From positions 1 to 64,000 of the forward strand of contig NW_025947040.1 in NCBI RefSeq assembly GCF_000764305.2: DNA of 64,000 nt, given 5' to 3'. This stretch comes from Hyalella azteca. Lineage: Eukaryota; Arthropoda; Malacostraca; Amphipoda; Hyalellidae. Shown here piece by piece: positions 34,586 through 46,420 of the stretch (the first letter of the stretch is position 1; each line of letters begins with the position of its first letter). The translations under genes and the position numbers were made by a program. The notes beneath the pieces were generated by a model. It worked only from the letters and a program-made list of their open reading frames with translations. It did not search any database and had not been told where the DNA came from.

Positions 34586-36199
34586 CTGTGGGAGGAAATT
34601 GTGCAAACCGGCGGGTGAGACTTGGCATCAGTTCGAAGGTTGAGTGAGTCGTTGAGTTTAGGATGTAGGGCGAGGGATGAGGTGGGCGAGTGATTCAAGG
34701 GTGATAACTGGCAAATGATTTTTTGTTTCAGCAACAGGTGGTTGAAATTAGGAAAGTAGATGCGTGACATGTTGGATCATATTAAGAATGTACAATATGG
34801 GATAGCTTGAGGTATGTTATGATAGACAAACTCCGAGTTAGGAGGATGAAAGCCTAAGTGATATTAGAAGTATTTTTTATTTTAGAATATTAGTGGGAGT
34901 GTAGCTCTCGGAGTTGAAATGGGCACCTAATTAATTATATGAACGTATTATTTCATTTCCATGATAATGAGATCTATTGAAGATGTTTAGAAGAAGATTT
35001 ATACCATAAAGTCTTGCAAGTGGTTATATTCAAGCAGAGAAGTGAACTAATAGAATGAATGAAAAGGATTAAAAAAGGTGAAATGGAATTAATGTAAAAC
35101 ACTTCATGTGAATTATATTACCATTACAATTCTTGGTAATGAAGTCAATACACGAGAAAATACACAAAACAATAACATTAGTTGAATGTTTCATGAATAT
35201 AAGAAAATAAATTAACTCATAGACGTAGCGAAAGATAAAACAAAAAATAATAGATGTAATGACATTTTTAACCTAAATCAACAAAATTAAACAACTATCA
35301 ACATAAGTTCCAAGTCCTACATAGACATATGCTCTCTCAACACAAATAAACCCAACTAATCCATATATCCCGCGCAGGTTCTCAAAATAGGAGACTACGT
35401 TGAATAAACTATTCACTATCTACGTGGCAATTAATGGACTGACACTACAGTTAGAATTTTGCTAATAAGATCTAAGGCATTTACTATTGAGTATTTACTA
35501 TCACCAGTGCACCTGATGACTATAGACACTCCTCTAAGCAACAACATTCACTAACTAAACAACAACAGTGGAGCTTGAAGGACCATCCACATTCATAAAA
35601 ATAAATGAGTAATATTGTCCGAATAACGACATACTCTCTCACCCGCAGCTTGAGCAGAGAGCGGACGAGGCAATGCAATGCCTTCTATTTTTTTGTCGCG
35701 CCAAATTAGGCCAAGACGAATCAAACAAATGCACAAGTGCATCGTTATTTGGACAAAGCCTCAACTATTTCTACGAGTGAAAATGTGCATTCAGCCCTGC
35801 AATAGAATAAAGCTGCTACATGAACATCTACCCATACATTAATATGTAACAAAAACAAATTCTTAACTAAACAAGCAACGAAATGGTTGTCTACGATAAG
35901 GATTATTATATGGATTATTATACGTAGTTCTATTGCTTTGCTCTCACTATTTTACGGGCAGATTTAAGTATTGTTTCAACCATTTCAAGCGGCCATTGCC
36001 CGCTTATCACAGATATAAAACAATATTTTTAAAATGTTTTTAAAAAAAGTTAGTAATAAAGTTAGTAATAAAAAGTTTTTTCACTGTTTTTAGCTTTAAT
36101 CTTTGATATCAAATTAATCTATTTCAAAGTATTAAAGCAAACGCTCGTGTCACACTTATTTGATTTGCCGAATCACGCTTATTGTACGTCAAACCTTAG

Positions 36200-36375
36200 T
36201 ATTATCTCTGCTTAATCACAGGTATTATCTCTGCCTTATCACACGTGTTATCCCAGCCAAATCACGCATATTATCTCTGCTAAATCACACGTATAATCTC
36301 TGTCAAATCACGCATATTATCTCTGCTAAATCACACGTGTTATCTGCTAAATCACACGTGTTATCCATGTCAAGT
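36200..36375. repeat. About 20-bp minisatellite, about nine copies
   Basis: Unit TATCTCTGCTAAATCACACG with variants (CGCATAT, CACGTGT). Confidence 0.9.
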
Positions 36376-36649
36376 CACTCATTTATATTTGCATAGGAGA
36401 AGCACGTCTCACCACCGCGCATTCTCACTGGTAAAAAAGGTTATCTGGACCAAGAATCATGAGGCTAAGTAAACAGACTCATTCAACACAGACTAATGTC
36501 AAATCATGTGAATTTTTAAAAATCTAACCGAAGTTCATTAGTAGAACCACACACACAACTTAGGGTTGTTCGGGAGCCAGGAGCCGATCTCAGTTCCGTG
36601 TTGATCCAAAACTAATTTTGACATCAGCGTAAACTATTGATATTGATTC

Positions 36650-37357
36650 AAAGTATGAAAGTGAGGCTTAAGGTTGCGGTTCACTAAGAAGATAAGGCTT
36701 AAGGCCACGGTTCACTATGATTATAAGGCGTAAGGTCACGGTTCACTATGATTATGAGGCTTAAGGTCACGGTTCACCATGATTATAAGGCTTAAGGTCA
36801 CGCTTCACTGTGATTATAAGGCTTAATGCCTCGGTTCACCATGATGATAAGATCTAATGTCTCGGTTCACTATGATGACGAGGCTTACGGTCACGGTTCA
36901 CTATGATTATAAGGCTTAAAGTCACGGTTCACTGTGATTATAAGGCTTCAGGTCACGGTTCACTATGACGATAAGACTTAATGTCTCGGTTCACTATGAT
37001 GATAAGGCTAAAGGTCACGGTTCAATATGATTATAAGGCTTAAGGTCACGGTTCACTATGATGATAAAACTTAATGTCTCGGCTCACTATGATGATAAGG
37101 CTGAAGGTCACGGTTCACTATGATGATAAAACTTAAGGTCTCGGCTCACTATGATGATAAGGCTTAAGGTCACGGTTCACTATGATTATAAAACTTAAGG
37201 TCTCGGCTCACTATGATGATAAGGCTTAAGGGCACGGTTCACTATGATTATAAGGCTTAAGGTCTCGGTTCACAATTATGATAAAACTTAAGGTCTCGGC
37301 TTACTATGATGATAAGGCTTAAGGTCACGGTTCACTATGGTGAGTCTAAAGGTCAAG
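36650..37357. repeat. 31-bp minisatellite, about 22 copies
   Basis: Unit GATTATAAGGCTTAAGGTCA plus CGGTTCACTAT, with a second variant carrying TCTCGGCTCAC. The variants alternate in the right half, suggesting a higher-order dimer unit. Confidence 0.95.
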
Positions 37358-38503
37358 ATTAACCATGATGATGAGGCTGTATGGTCACGGTTCACTGTGT
37401 TCACTTTTAAACAGTGAATACCGTGCAGGGACCGGTCATTTTATTAGAGGAATATAAACTAACATTTCACCACGCCCTGCTTGTCTCGACTGGAATTAAT
37501 TAATGATTTGAAACGATCCCATAGTTTCAGCAATCATTTGAATCTATAACATGTCTAATAATTGTGTCTTCATCTCAATTTGTGAATAACTCCTTTTATT
37601 CTAATTGTGTGAATTGGATGAGAGAAATTAATTTCCCTTATTCTTAATGATTTATTGTTCGTGAACTGAGCAGTTATTGTCCTTGCAGAAAATTTGAGCC
37701 TCAATTGGCTTTTATATGCTGATCTTTTTTCATATTTTCTAATTTTTGAACTAAGCTGGTCTCAGACAAAGTTCCCAATGTTGATATTGTAAATTTACGT
37801 GACGTTTTCTTTGCCTTAAATTATTGGCGAGCATTTATCGTTTTTGCACCAGCTAGTATTGTGAGTTACGATCTAGTTTTTGCCTGCCTGAAATGCTAAT
37901 TACTTAGCAGCAGCTATTACAATGAGTTATATTAACCATGATGATGAGGCTGTATGGTCACGGTTCACTGTGTTCACTTTTAAACAGTGAATACCGTGCA
38001 GGGACCGGTCATTTTATTAGAGGAATATAAACTAACATTTCACCACGCCCTGCTTGTCTCGACTGGAATTAATTAATGATTTGAAACGATCCCATAATTT
38101 CAGCAATCATTTGAATCTATAACATGTCTAATAATTGTGTCTTCATCTCAATTTGTGAATAACTCCTTTTATTCTAATTGTGTGAATTGGATGAGAGAAA
38201 TTAATTTCCCTTATTCTTAATGATTTATTGTTCGTGAACTGAGCAGTTATTGTCCTTGCAGAAAATTTGAGCCTCAATTGGCTTTTATATGCTGATCTTT
38301 TTTCATATTTTCTAATTTTTGAACTAAGCTGGTCTCAGACAAAGTTCCCAATGTTGATATTGTAAATTTACGTGACGTTTTCTTTGCCTTAAATTATTGG
38401 CGAGCATTTAAAGTTTTTGCACCAGCTAGTATTGTGAGTTACGATCTAGTTTTTGCCTGCCTGAAATGCTAATTACTTAGCAGCAGCTATTACAATGAGT
38501 TAT
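37358..38503. repeat. 573-bp tandem duplication, two nearly identical copies
   Basis: Copy 1 is 37358-37930 and copy 2 is 37931-38503. The second starts again with ATTAACCATGATGATGAGGC, the last degenerate unit of the 31-bp minisatellite. I count only about three to four differing bases (for example CCATAGTTTC/CCATAATTTC and TTATCGTT/TTAAAGTT), so it is young. Copy 2 ends 61 bp before the donor of the acidic exon. Confidence 0.95.
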
Positions 38504-38564
38504 AATCTTACTTATTTTCCTGCACTAATTTGACGAAACAATCGCAGGATGTCCTAGCACTCAC

Positions 38565-38601
38565 CGCTGCGGGGTCCTCTTCCTCAGACTCTTCCTCGGA
38601 G
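38565..38601 (-). CDS. wupA: TnI acidic exon (SEEESEEEDPAA)
   Basis: 37 nt between acceptor GGCACAG (38602) and donor GTGAGTG (38564). It enters with one base that completes AGC (Ser) from the MSDEEY exon, then encodes 12 residues, SEEESEEEDPAA, and leaves in phase 0. The combined N-terminus MSDEEYSSEEESEEEDPAA is highly acidic. Phase and composition both support it, and the donor is near consensus. Confidence 0.8.
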
Positions 38602-39384
38602 CTGTGCCGAGGTGGGGAGAGAGATGGGGTTAGCTGGGGCAGTGGGGTCGCGTGACTCACTAAGCACGTCAAAAATCCCCCGCCAAGATTCCCAAAGATT
38701 AATCTTAATTGTCACGGGCTGCCGTTCCAGGTCAATGAAATCAAATCATTATGATTAGATTTCATTATTATTATTCATCATTATGATTTTCTAGTTGAAT
38801 TTTTAAACAGTTGATTGGATATTGCGATAGCGCAAATTGCCCTTCTTATGCCATCTATATTGCCATTTATATGAATTCCATGAAAATTTTCGGTGACAGA
38901 TTCTAAGGACAGCCTGTGACGTCGAGGATTGATTTAAGTATTGACTGTATAATTATTAGAATAATTTTGTGCAGTTGCATAGAATTATTTGTTAAATTAG
39001 CTTTCTGCTCTTGTAAATATTATTTTCTCTATTTATCACGCAAAAAAATTATTATGTGCAAAATAACCTCGGCCAAAGAGTGAACTTTGTTTGTGATATG
39101 ACAAATTCTCTGACGGGCATTTCGGTTGACGGGGAATTTTTCGACGTTCTCAGTGCAGATGAGCGCAGGACACGGCAAATAAAAATTAAGGTATAATGCA
39201 CACGTGAATTCAACAATATTTTACAAAATTATTATTTAACAGAAATAATAGTGATCCAGTCTTGAGTTTTCATGGAGGCAATGTAACGTGACGTGGCCGT
39301 AGTATAACAGACTCCATCAAGGAGTATTGGCGTGGGATCATAAATTTAATTATCGTAACGAATTTCATGAATTAATTACTTGAA

Positions 39385-39530
39385 TAATAATTGTGTTGCG
39401 ATGCACAATGTGAATACGTTGAGTAATAATTGTGTTGCAATGCACAATGTGAATACGTTGAGTAATAATTGTGTTGCAATGCACAATGTGAATACGTTGA
39501 GTAATAATTGTGTTGCAATGCACAATACGT
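39385..39530. repeat. 39-bp tandem repeat, four copies
   Basis: Unit TTGAGTAATAATTGTGTTGC then AATGCACAATGTGAATACG. Nearly identical copies. Confidence 0.95.
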
Positions 39531-40190
39531 TAGACTGATGGAGATTCCGAGTTGCGACCACGACGCGTGTTTGCCACAATGTTTTTCGGTCAAACCCACT
39601 GACTCTGAATAGAAAAATTTTAAAACTAATGAAAAAATGTGACTGAAATGAATCTAATACGAGTAAATCAAGGGATAACAAGTGTAAACAAAGATGTAAT
39701 GACAAACAAATTAAAGTATGATAACCTGTAAAATAAAGTAACAGCTGCAAAAATGTGTTTGCAAAATGTCATACTAGGAGAGCTTTGCATTTTGGTATTA
39801 AGTAAAGTGTAAAAACAAAGCGGTAAAATTATGAATGAAAGGCGAGCTTATTTTATATGTACAATCGTAAAACGTAAAATAATGGACAAACTGACATCGT
39901 AGGCACGGAATGTGGGGATAAAAATAATGGATTGTTCACGATTGGTCGGGGCACTGCAAATCACTTACCTAGCCTGCATACTGATGAGTTTAGGCCTCAT
40001 AAAAAGCCTCACAAATCTCATATTAAATATAAAGCATGAACAAAAAATTGATGTTCACTCCACCCTGCCACGCCGGCAAAAGAACATAATGAAGGTCAGA
40101 AGAAGAAGCAAGTTTTGATTAGAAAATACGAGCGAGTTTCTCAAGGACTGAAACAAGAATTTAGTTAATCGAGTCGATTATTCGGTTTAC

Positions 40191-40317
40191 AATGTTTTGT
40201 GGTGGATAATTATACATTAATATGGTGAGGTAAGAAATTTAAAAATACCGGTAAAATGTTTTGTGGTGGATAATTATACATTAATACGGTGAGGTAAGAA
40301 ATTTAAAAATACCGGTA
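40191..40317. repeat. 64-bp tandem duplication
   Basis: AATGTTTTGTGGTGGATAAT to ACCGGTA, twice, differing at one or two positions. Confidence 0.95.
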
Positions 40318-41345
40318 CTTTGTTGATTGACTGAAATATCGAGACTTGGCGTAATGATTCGAATTAGAACATCAAGATTTGGAGCAAAGAATCGGATTGA
40401 AATAGTGAAGTTAGAAGCAATATATATGATTGAAATTTAGAAATTAAAGTAATGAATCAAAAGTATCTGGTTAAGTTGTAGGCTCCATTAATTGCAGTGT
40501 GTGTGCCGAGTTTTTGTTTCAGTGCAGAAGAGAAACTTGCTCAAGGGACCACGTGGGTTCACAGCTTATATGTACAGGGCTCCTCAGGGGCCGCGAGAAC
40601 AGAGAACAAGTTAGCGCCACGGTGGGGAGTGCCGAGAAGATGTTTACCTTACAAGGAAACAAGCGATTTCAGTTTCAATTGGGAAGAAGGGTTGGATATT
40701 CGCTAACCCTTTTTCTGAAACGATGATTTAAACAAGAATTTTAAATCTGCCTTTGGAAAAGGGAGTTTAAAGTTTTAAAAAGAAACGACAGCTGAATTTG
40801 GCAATTTTCTGTCTTTTTGGGATTTGTCGAAGATACCCAAAGAGAATGGACCCTTCGTGAATCCAATGTATTCTGGAAAATTATTTATGTGATTTTTTCT
40901 AGTCATTTGAATGTAAAATTAGAATTTGTAATTATTTTTAATTTTTATTTGAAAGGGAATTTACGACATCTGCATCAACAACCCAACATAAGCGCTAAAC
41001 TTGAGCTCGCAATTAATAAACTGCACAAGACGCAATGGTCACTCTAAACCGACTCAGGTTCTTTCGCAAAATGCAAGTGTTCCATCTTAAATATAGTTTT
41101 ATATGTTAGTGACAAAAATTAACGGTAGGAAATTATCCATAATCATGAGCCAATTCGTGAAACAATATCTTTACATGGAACTTTTTATCCATATAGCACT
41201 TTTTAAAACTGACGCCAGTTTGCAACAGAACCAGAGCCCTGATCAGTAGCGTTTTCAGAATGATTCTGAAACCACTAAGAAGGCATTAGCTTTAATTTGG
41301 CTGAAAAATAAAGAACTCCTTCCATTGCTGCTGATGAAGCCTGAC

Positions 41346-41380
41346 CTCATCCGCCATGGTTGTGGTTGTTCTTTAGGCCA
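41346..41380 (-). CDS. wupA: Candidate alternative TnI start exon, N-terminus MADE
   Basis: A strong acceptor (TTCTTTCAG) precedes 41380. A start codon at 41357 in good context (ACAACCATGGCG) reads Met-Ala-Asp-Glu and stops in phase 0 at GAG|GTCAGG (41346). Drosophila TnI starts MADDE, and phase 0 would let these four codons join directly to the charged exon at 34585. The donor GTCAGG is below consensus at +3, so this may be a weakly used or dying exon. It lies between the MSDEEY exon and the acidic exon, so use of one start would normally skip the other. Confidence 0.4.
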
Positions 41381-41704
41381 CTGAAAGAAAGAACGTAGAA
41401 CATTAGCGATAAAGTTTATCCTCTCAACCGGGGTTGGTTCAGCCAAGGAAGCCGCCTCGCTACACCTGAGAACAGCTGCGTCTGCTGAGATAACTTTTTT
41501 ATTAATGTTGATGTTATTTTTGTATTTTGTTCGAACACGAATGCAGATGTGAATTATAATACAAAGATTATAATTCTATTCGAAACTTTCCGGGATTAAG
41601 GGTCGCCCTGGATTGGCGGAATGGATTATTTTCTCCGTCAGTCCTGCGTCTGCTAGAAAGGGAACGAAGTAAAGTTAAAATACATTATTTAAGGAAGGTC
41701 TTAC

Positions 41705-41751
41705 CTGTACTCTTCGTCGGACATGGTGGTGGTTTGTGAGGAAGTTAGACG
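41705..41751 (-). CDS. wupA: TnI exon with start codon, N-terminus MSDEEY
   Basis: The acceptor TTTACAG lies next to 41751. Translation starts at 41724 in a good context (CCACCATGTCC) and reads MSDEEY plus two bases, AG, at 41705, followed by the donor GTAAG. Joined to the next exon the split codon becomes AGC, giving MSDEEYSSEEE. An acidic N-terminus is usual for invertebrate troponin subunits. The start was chosen because it is the only ATG after the acceptor and phase-matches the acidic exon at 38601. Confidence 0.8.
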
Positions 41752-43364
41752 CTGTAAATAAATAAAATTTACATCAGATTTCAAACTGAGCACAAAATAA
41801 ACTTAAAAATGAGTATTGAGATGCATATCAAACTGCACCAAACATACGCAAGATTTGCGTTGAAAAATCAACACTGCGGTAGAATAAAACCTACATAACA
41901 GATAGACAACTGCATGTCCCCAGTCTAGCACACTTCTTTTTGAATAGGTATAACACCCAACATAATTTGTAACAATTATCATATTAGCAATACTGATAAT
42001 TATCGTCCTAAATTTGTTGTACAAGAGGCAGAGGAAAATCTGAGGCGAGAGGCTCTAGAAGAAACATCTGAGCTCGCCGTGCGCGGTGAGGGGAACGGTC
42101 AGAAATAGAAGTGTTCGCGCATGCGCCGCTAACATGAGGGCTCGAGTAGGAGCAAGCTTACAATATCCTGTTTCCTGATCTTTGCTGCAAGTTCGTAACT
42201 CCGAATTGCGAACTAAAGGAATCCGAGTAAACTATGTCAGTGACGATTTTGTAACACCATCAGCCTGCCACAAACGGCTTGTCGGGCTAAACCCATCAAT
42301 CACAGACAAAAAAAACGGAAAAATTAAATTCTCTAACTTTAATTTTATGGCTCGCGGAAAAAAACGTGAAAAAGTCTATGGATATCGCGCGCGATATTTA
42401 ATTACCTACCTCATCCCCCTCAGTAACTTACGATCGCAGCATTTAGCCCGTCTTCATAAAATTTAACTGACCATTACGACGGGCTGAAAATTATTTAAAA
42501 AAAACATTGAAAATTACCCACTTTCCAGAGAATAAATAAATAAAATTAAAGAAATTAATACCAACAATCATTAAGTGAAATTTTGAGGACAGAGTATGAG
42601 CAAAGATGTACAACCAGGATGATTTATATCGGAATATTTTGACGTTTAAATAATCGAAAAATCACATATTATACTCATATCACAAACGTGTTTCCTGACG
42701 CTGAATTTTGTGTTTTGAGATTTCGCTTCACGTTCAATTAGAAAAAAAAACTCCCTCATTTAAACAAAATTTTCTGCAGTGCCATTGATAAAATTTGTTA
42801 AAACAAAGACGCACTTCATCGCAATAAGGCTTTGTTTGCCTTATTGTTTACTTAGAATTTCTGTATGTTTAGGGCAACCGAGGGAAGGGGAAGGCTGAGG
42901 GGCGCAGCGACCGACCGTCTGCGGTAAAAATAGGACGCGTGGTGGACGCTCGCCAAGCGCGCACCTCTGGCACCTACACCAGCGGGTTGCCCGCGCCCGA
43001 CCCTCCATGCTTCATGTACTTCATGTTGATGACTATTTCATGTGATATGCCGAGAATTATTGCTCTTGTTGTGTTGAGAATTAATTATCTTTGTTAAACA
43101 TCTGATTCATATCCTTTATTCGCTGCAATAAAATATTTATTTTAATGCGTCAAAAAATATTTATTCTTTGTGTTGTACTTATAAAAGTTATCGTTATTTA
43201 CCTGATTTGTTTCCATTATTTGATGCTAAAAACGGCAAGGTTTTCATAATTTTCTTCAATTATATTTTATTATATTATATTTTTATTTGATTACAGGCAT
43301 GTTGCAAGCATGTTGAAGGCATGTTACAGGTATGTTGAAGGTATGTTGAAGAAGTGTGTGTCAT

Positions 43365-43548
43365 ACAACTCCACTCCTACAACTCCATTCCTACAACTCC
43401 ACTCCTACAACTCCACTCCCACAACGCCACTCCCACAACTCCACTCCCACAACTCCACTCCTACAACTCCACTCCTACAACTCCACTCCTACAACTCCAC
43501 TCCTACAACTCCACTCCTACAACTCCACTCCTACAACTCCACTCCTCA
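43365..43548. repeat. 14-bp minisatellite, about 13 copies
   Basis: Unit CCTACAACTCCACT, open in all three plus frames because the unit is not a multiple of three and has no stops. Not a gene. Confidence 0.95.
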
Positions 43549-45779
43549 CTTTTTATCCTGCTTTTTGATCTCCCGACGGCTTTCAAAAAATTTATTTCGA
43601 TTTTTGACGCAACAAATAAGAAAATTTTAAATAAAAATTATGCTCTGGATTAATTATGCTCTGGAAAAATTATGCTTCTATGCTATTGCATAGAAGTAAT
43701 GGCCTATGTACACGAAGCGGCCGAAGTACACGTAAAGTAACGGCCTATGTACAAGAAGCGGCCTAAGTACACGGAGCAGTCGATTTCTCGTTTATAATTG
43801 GTGGGTATAACCGCATAATGAATGATTATAAAGGGTGTAGCTTGAAAAGTTGTCCGTGATTGGCTGATAGAGTTACGAACTCTTAACTATCTAACTATTA
43901 TAAACCCACGGCCTGGCTACGCATACTTAGACTTACGGCAGTCGTAAGCTGTTCGACTAGCGAAAGCTCGGGCATCGAACTTGCGGTGGTCGTAAGGTAC
44001 GATTATCTTAACTCGTTGAGTGCGGCAAGACTCACCGGTGAGTTGCAGGGTCTTTTTTCCGGACAGACTCCGCGACTTAGTTTTTTTTTAATTGCGTTTG
44101 TGGACCAAAATTTATAATGGCATTACTACCTCGTTCAATTTTAAAAAGTACAGGAAAAAAATGAAAGTTTAATTTTTGCACCGAAACCTACAAATTTACT
44201 AGTATATTTTGAATTATGAACCTTTTCATCCGCGGACTTGGCCTTTTTAGCGCATTTTCTCATTTATGGAAAAAAGGCGTTATTGTGCTCGCCATGTCCG
44301 TCCGTCTGTCTGTCTGTCCGTCTGGGACTTCTCGTTTTCGTCGACAAGAAAATGCGCTCTGTCACTCACTGCAGTGAGTACTGAGTTATATTTTTTAGGC
44401 CATCTGCCAGCGCTGGTGGGTGTTGCCGCACTAAACGTGTTAAGCTAAAGTTTCCCAGGATTCACACTTAATTCGACGACTGTCGTAATTTCAACGTTGA
44501 TCGCTCTTCCCGCACATCCGCAATTGGTTCAGTGTAATTAAGGATTGTCCGGCGGCGGATTTAAAACTCATTGCATTCAAAGGGATTTCTTAGCGCTCCT
44601 GATTAAAATAAGTATCCAAGTAATCCTGAATCAAATGCTGCCTCGCACCACAGCAAGAAAATATTTATATACTTTACGAATGAAGTTATGAATCAACAAT
44701 GAATCATTCAGCGAGAGCTTACCAATCACGGACACTGATCTTCAATTTACAGTCATGGTTGAACTCACGACCATCGTAACTTCGGGTACTTGTAAACTTG
44801 CGTTGGCGGCCGAATTCCGGCTCCTCGTGCCAAGATATGCGCTGCCGCGACCCTGCAGCGTACTATGTTTCTACCTACTTTTGAATGATCTAATTTACAC
44901 TGTTTACAGAGGGTTTACGTACAGGGACCATATTTTCAGAACTCGCTGAGTGAACGTTACTTACGCTCTATTTTCTTGTCTATGATTGGCGGATTTTGCT
45001 TGAAAGGCCGTCAATGATTGGCTGATCGATGAACTTACGATCTCTTAACTTTTTTTGGAAGTATGGGCCCTGGACTTGTAATGAAACCGTAAATTGTTTA
45101 TGATCGCAATCGTAACAATGAAGAAATTTACGAAACTAAATTGAATTTAAAAATGGAATTGATAAAAAGTACGAAACATTATTATTATTTCATTGCATTT
45201 CAAATTGAAGTTTCGTATATTTTGTAATCGAAAAGCATCTTCATATCACAATAATATTTTTGGTCAATCAGCCATTCAACATTGAGGTATACCATCAGCG
45301 TCAACATTCGATAGTCGTAGAACTTATGACAGTCGTAAACAATATATGACAATCTTAAGACTTACGACCAATGGCAACACGCACAGCTATTGCCGAATTT
45401 ACGCCTTAATTGTTTTCATTTTTCAGCATCGAGAGCTTGGCTCAAGATACAGCGCAAGCCAGCCAGATATAATGAAGGAGTTACGACGTCGTAAGTTTGC
45501 TCTCTGTGCGACGATACGTTAGCCGTTGCCAATGCTATTTGTACCTAAAGGCGGGGTAACGAAATAAATGCTCTAATTAGCCTCTATGCTCTGCATTTTG
45601 TTTCCGTTTTTCTTTCATACCAAGACATTTTACAAGACACTCATAACTCCAATTATGGATTTCTTATGTTTGAGTGGCAGTATAAAGTAAAATAAATTAC
45701 TATAACCTTAACCATACCTAACTTATTTCGCCTGTCCTAACCTACATTAACGTAAGCTGACATTAACGTCAGCATTTCC

Positions 45780-46078
45780 TCGATTCCCTCTTCTTGTCCA
45801 TGCTGCAATTCCTCACTTCCCTCCTCCTGTCCATGCTGCAATTCCTCACTTCCCTCCTCCTGTCCATGCTGCAATTCCTCACTTCCCTCCTCCTGTCCAT
45901 GCTGCAATTCCTCACTTCCCTCCTCCTGTCCATGCTGCAATTCCTCACTTCCCTCCTCCTGTCCATGCTGCAATTCCTCACTTCCCTCCTCCTGTCCATG
46001 CTGCAATTCCTCATTTCCCTCTTCCTTTCCATGCTGCAATTCCTCACTTCCCTCCTCCTGTCCATGCTGCAATTCATC
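45780..46078. repeat. 33-bp minisatellite, nine copies
   Basis: Unit TCCTCACTTCCCTCCTCCTG then TCCATGCTGCAAT. As 33 is a multiple of three it makes a regular 11-residue repeat on both strands (SEELQHGQEEG on minus, SMLQFLTSLLL on plus). It lies inside TnI intron 1, 270 bp from the exon-1 donor. A diverged relative is at 46910-47010. Confidence 0.95.
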
Positions 46079-46345
46079 AGGCACTCGATCACTGCTGACG
46101 CACAATTCCAGGCGATTTGACAGTTTCACTGAAGCACTTTGCTTGAATTTGCTCATTTTTCTGCTAACTCTTCACTCAGACATGAAAACATCATTGGAAA
46201 AAACAAGCCTTTTGCCAGCGAGGCTCAATGTCCAAAATTACAGAAAATTGTCCCTGGATGACCAATTGAACGATGAGTTGCACATATCACACCATAGAAT
46301 ACACGGATCTTGCACAAGGAGTCCAGGGCGAAGTCTTGCACTTAC

Positions 46346-46420
46346 CTAGAAAAAGAAGAGAGCACCCGCGTGTGGCCTGGTGCGTAGACAAATCGCCCGA
46401 GTGAGAGACTGTGCGGGGCA
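46346..46420 (-). other. wupA: Probable TnI non-coding exon 1 (5' UTR); start approximate
   Basis: Minus-strand sequence ends in a near-consensus donor, CTAG|GTAAGT, with the last exon base at 46346. It directly follows the CCAAT array. The first in-frame start is about 4.6 kb away behind a good acceptor at 41751, so this would be an untranslated first exon followed by a long intron, as in fly TnI. The transcription start cannot be placed; the 46420 limit is a guess. Confidence 0.45.

Larger units (their letters stand above)
34586..38564 (-). other. wupA: TnI intron, 4.0 kb, repeat-filled
   Basis: Holds three repeat arrays (36200-36375, 36650-37357, 37358-38503). No exon recognised in the remaining sequence. 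Confidence 0.5.
38602..41345 (-). other. wupA: TnI intron, 2.7 kb
   Basis: Contains the 39-bp and 64-bp repeats. A GC-richer stretch at 40490-40640 looks exon-like but gives no frame that fits. Confidence 0.5.
41752..46345 (-). other. wupA: TnI first intron, 4.6 kb
   Basis: In flies the first TnI intron carries a muscle enhancer. Here it has CpG-rich patches at 42060-42140 and 42880-43010, minisatellites at 43365-43545 and 45780-46078, a GTCTGTCCGTC microsatellite at 44294-44325, and several short palindromic TTACGACAGTCGTAA-type motifs (43930-45510) of a dispersed repeat family. No coding exon seen. Confidence 0.45.

Noticed and set aside
40490..40726. GC-richer, exon-like stretch on plus
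   Set aside because: Two overlapping frames are open, neither has a recognisable product or suitable splice sites.
43310..43653. Plus-strand Thr/Pro/Leu repeat protein
   Set aside because: 14-bp minisatellite without stops; same peptide in all three frames.
45737..46156. Open frame of 139 codons on minus with Gln/Glu-rich repeats
   Set aside because: It is produced by the 33-bp minisatellite; the opposite strand is equally open and no splice or start context supports it.
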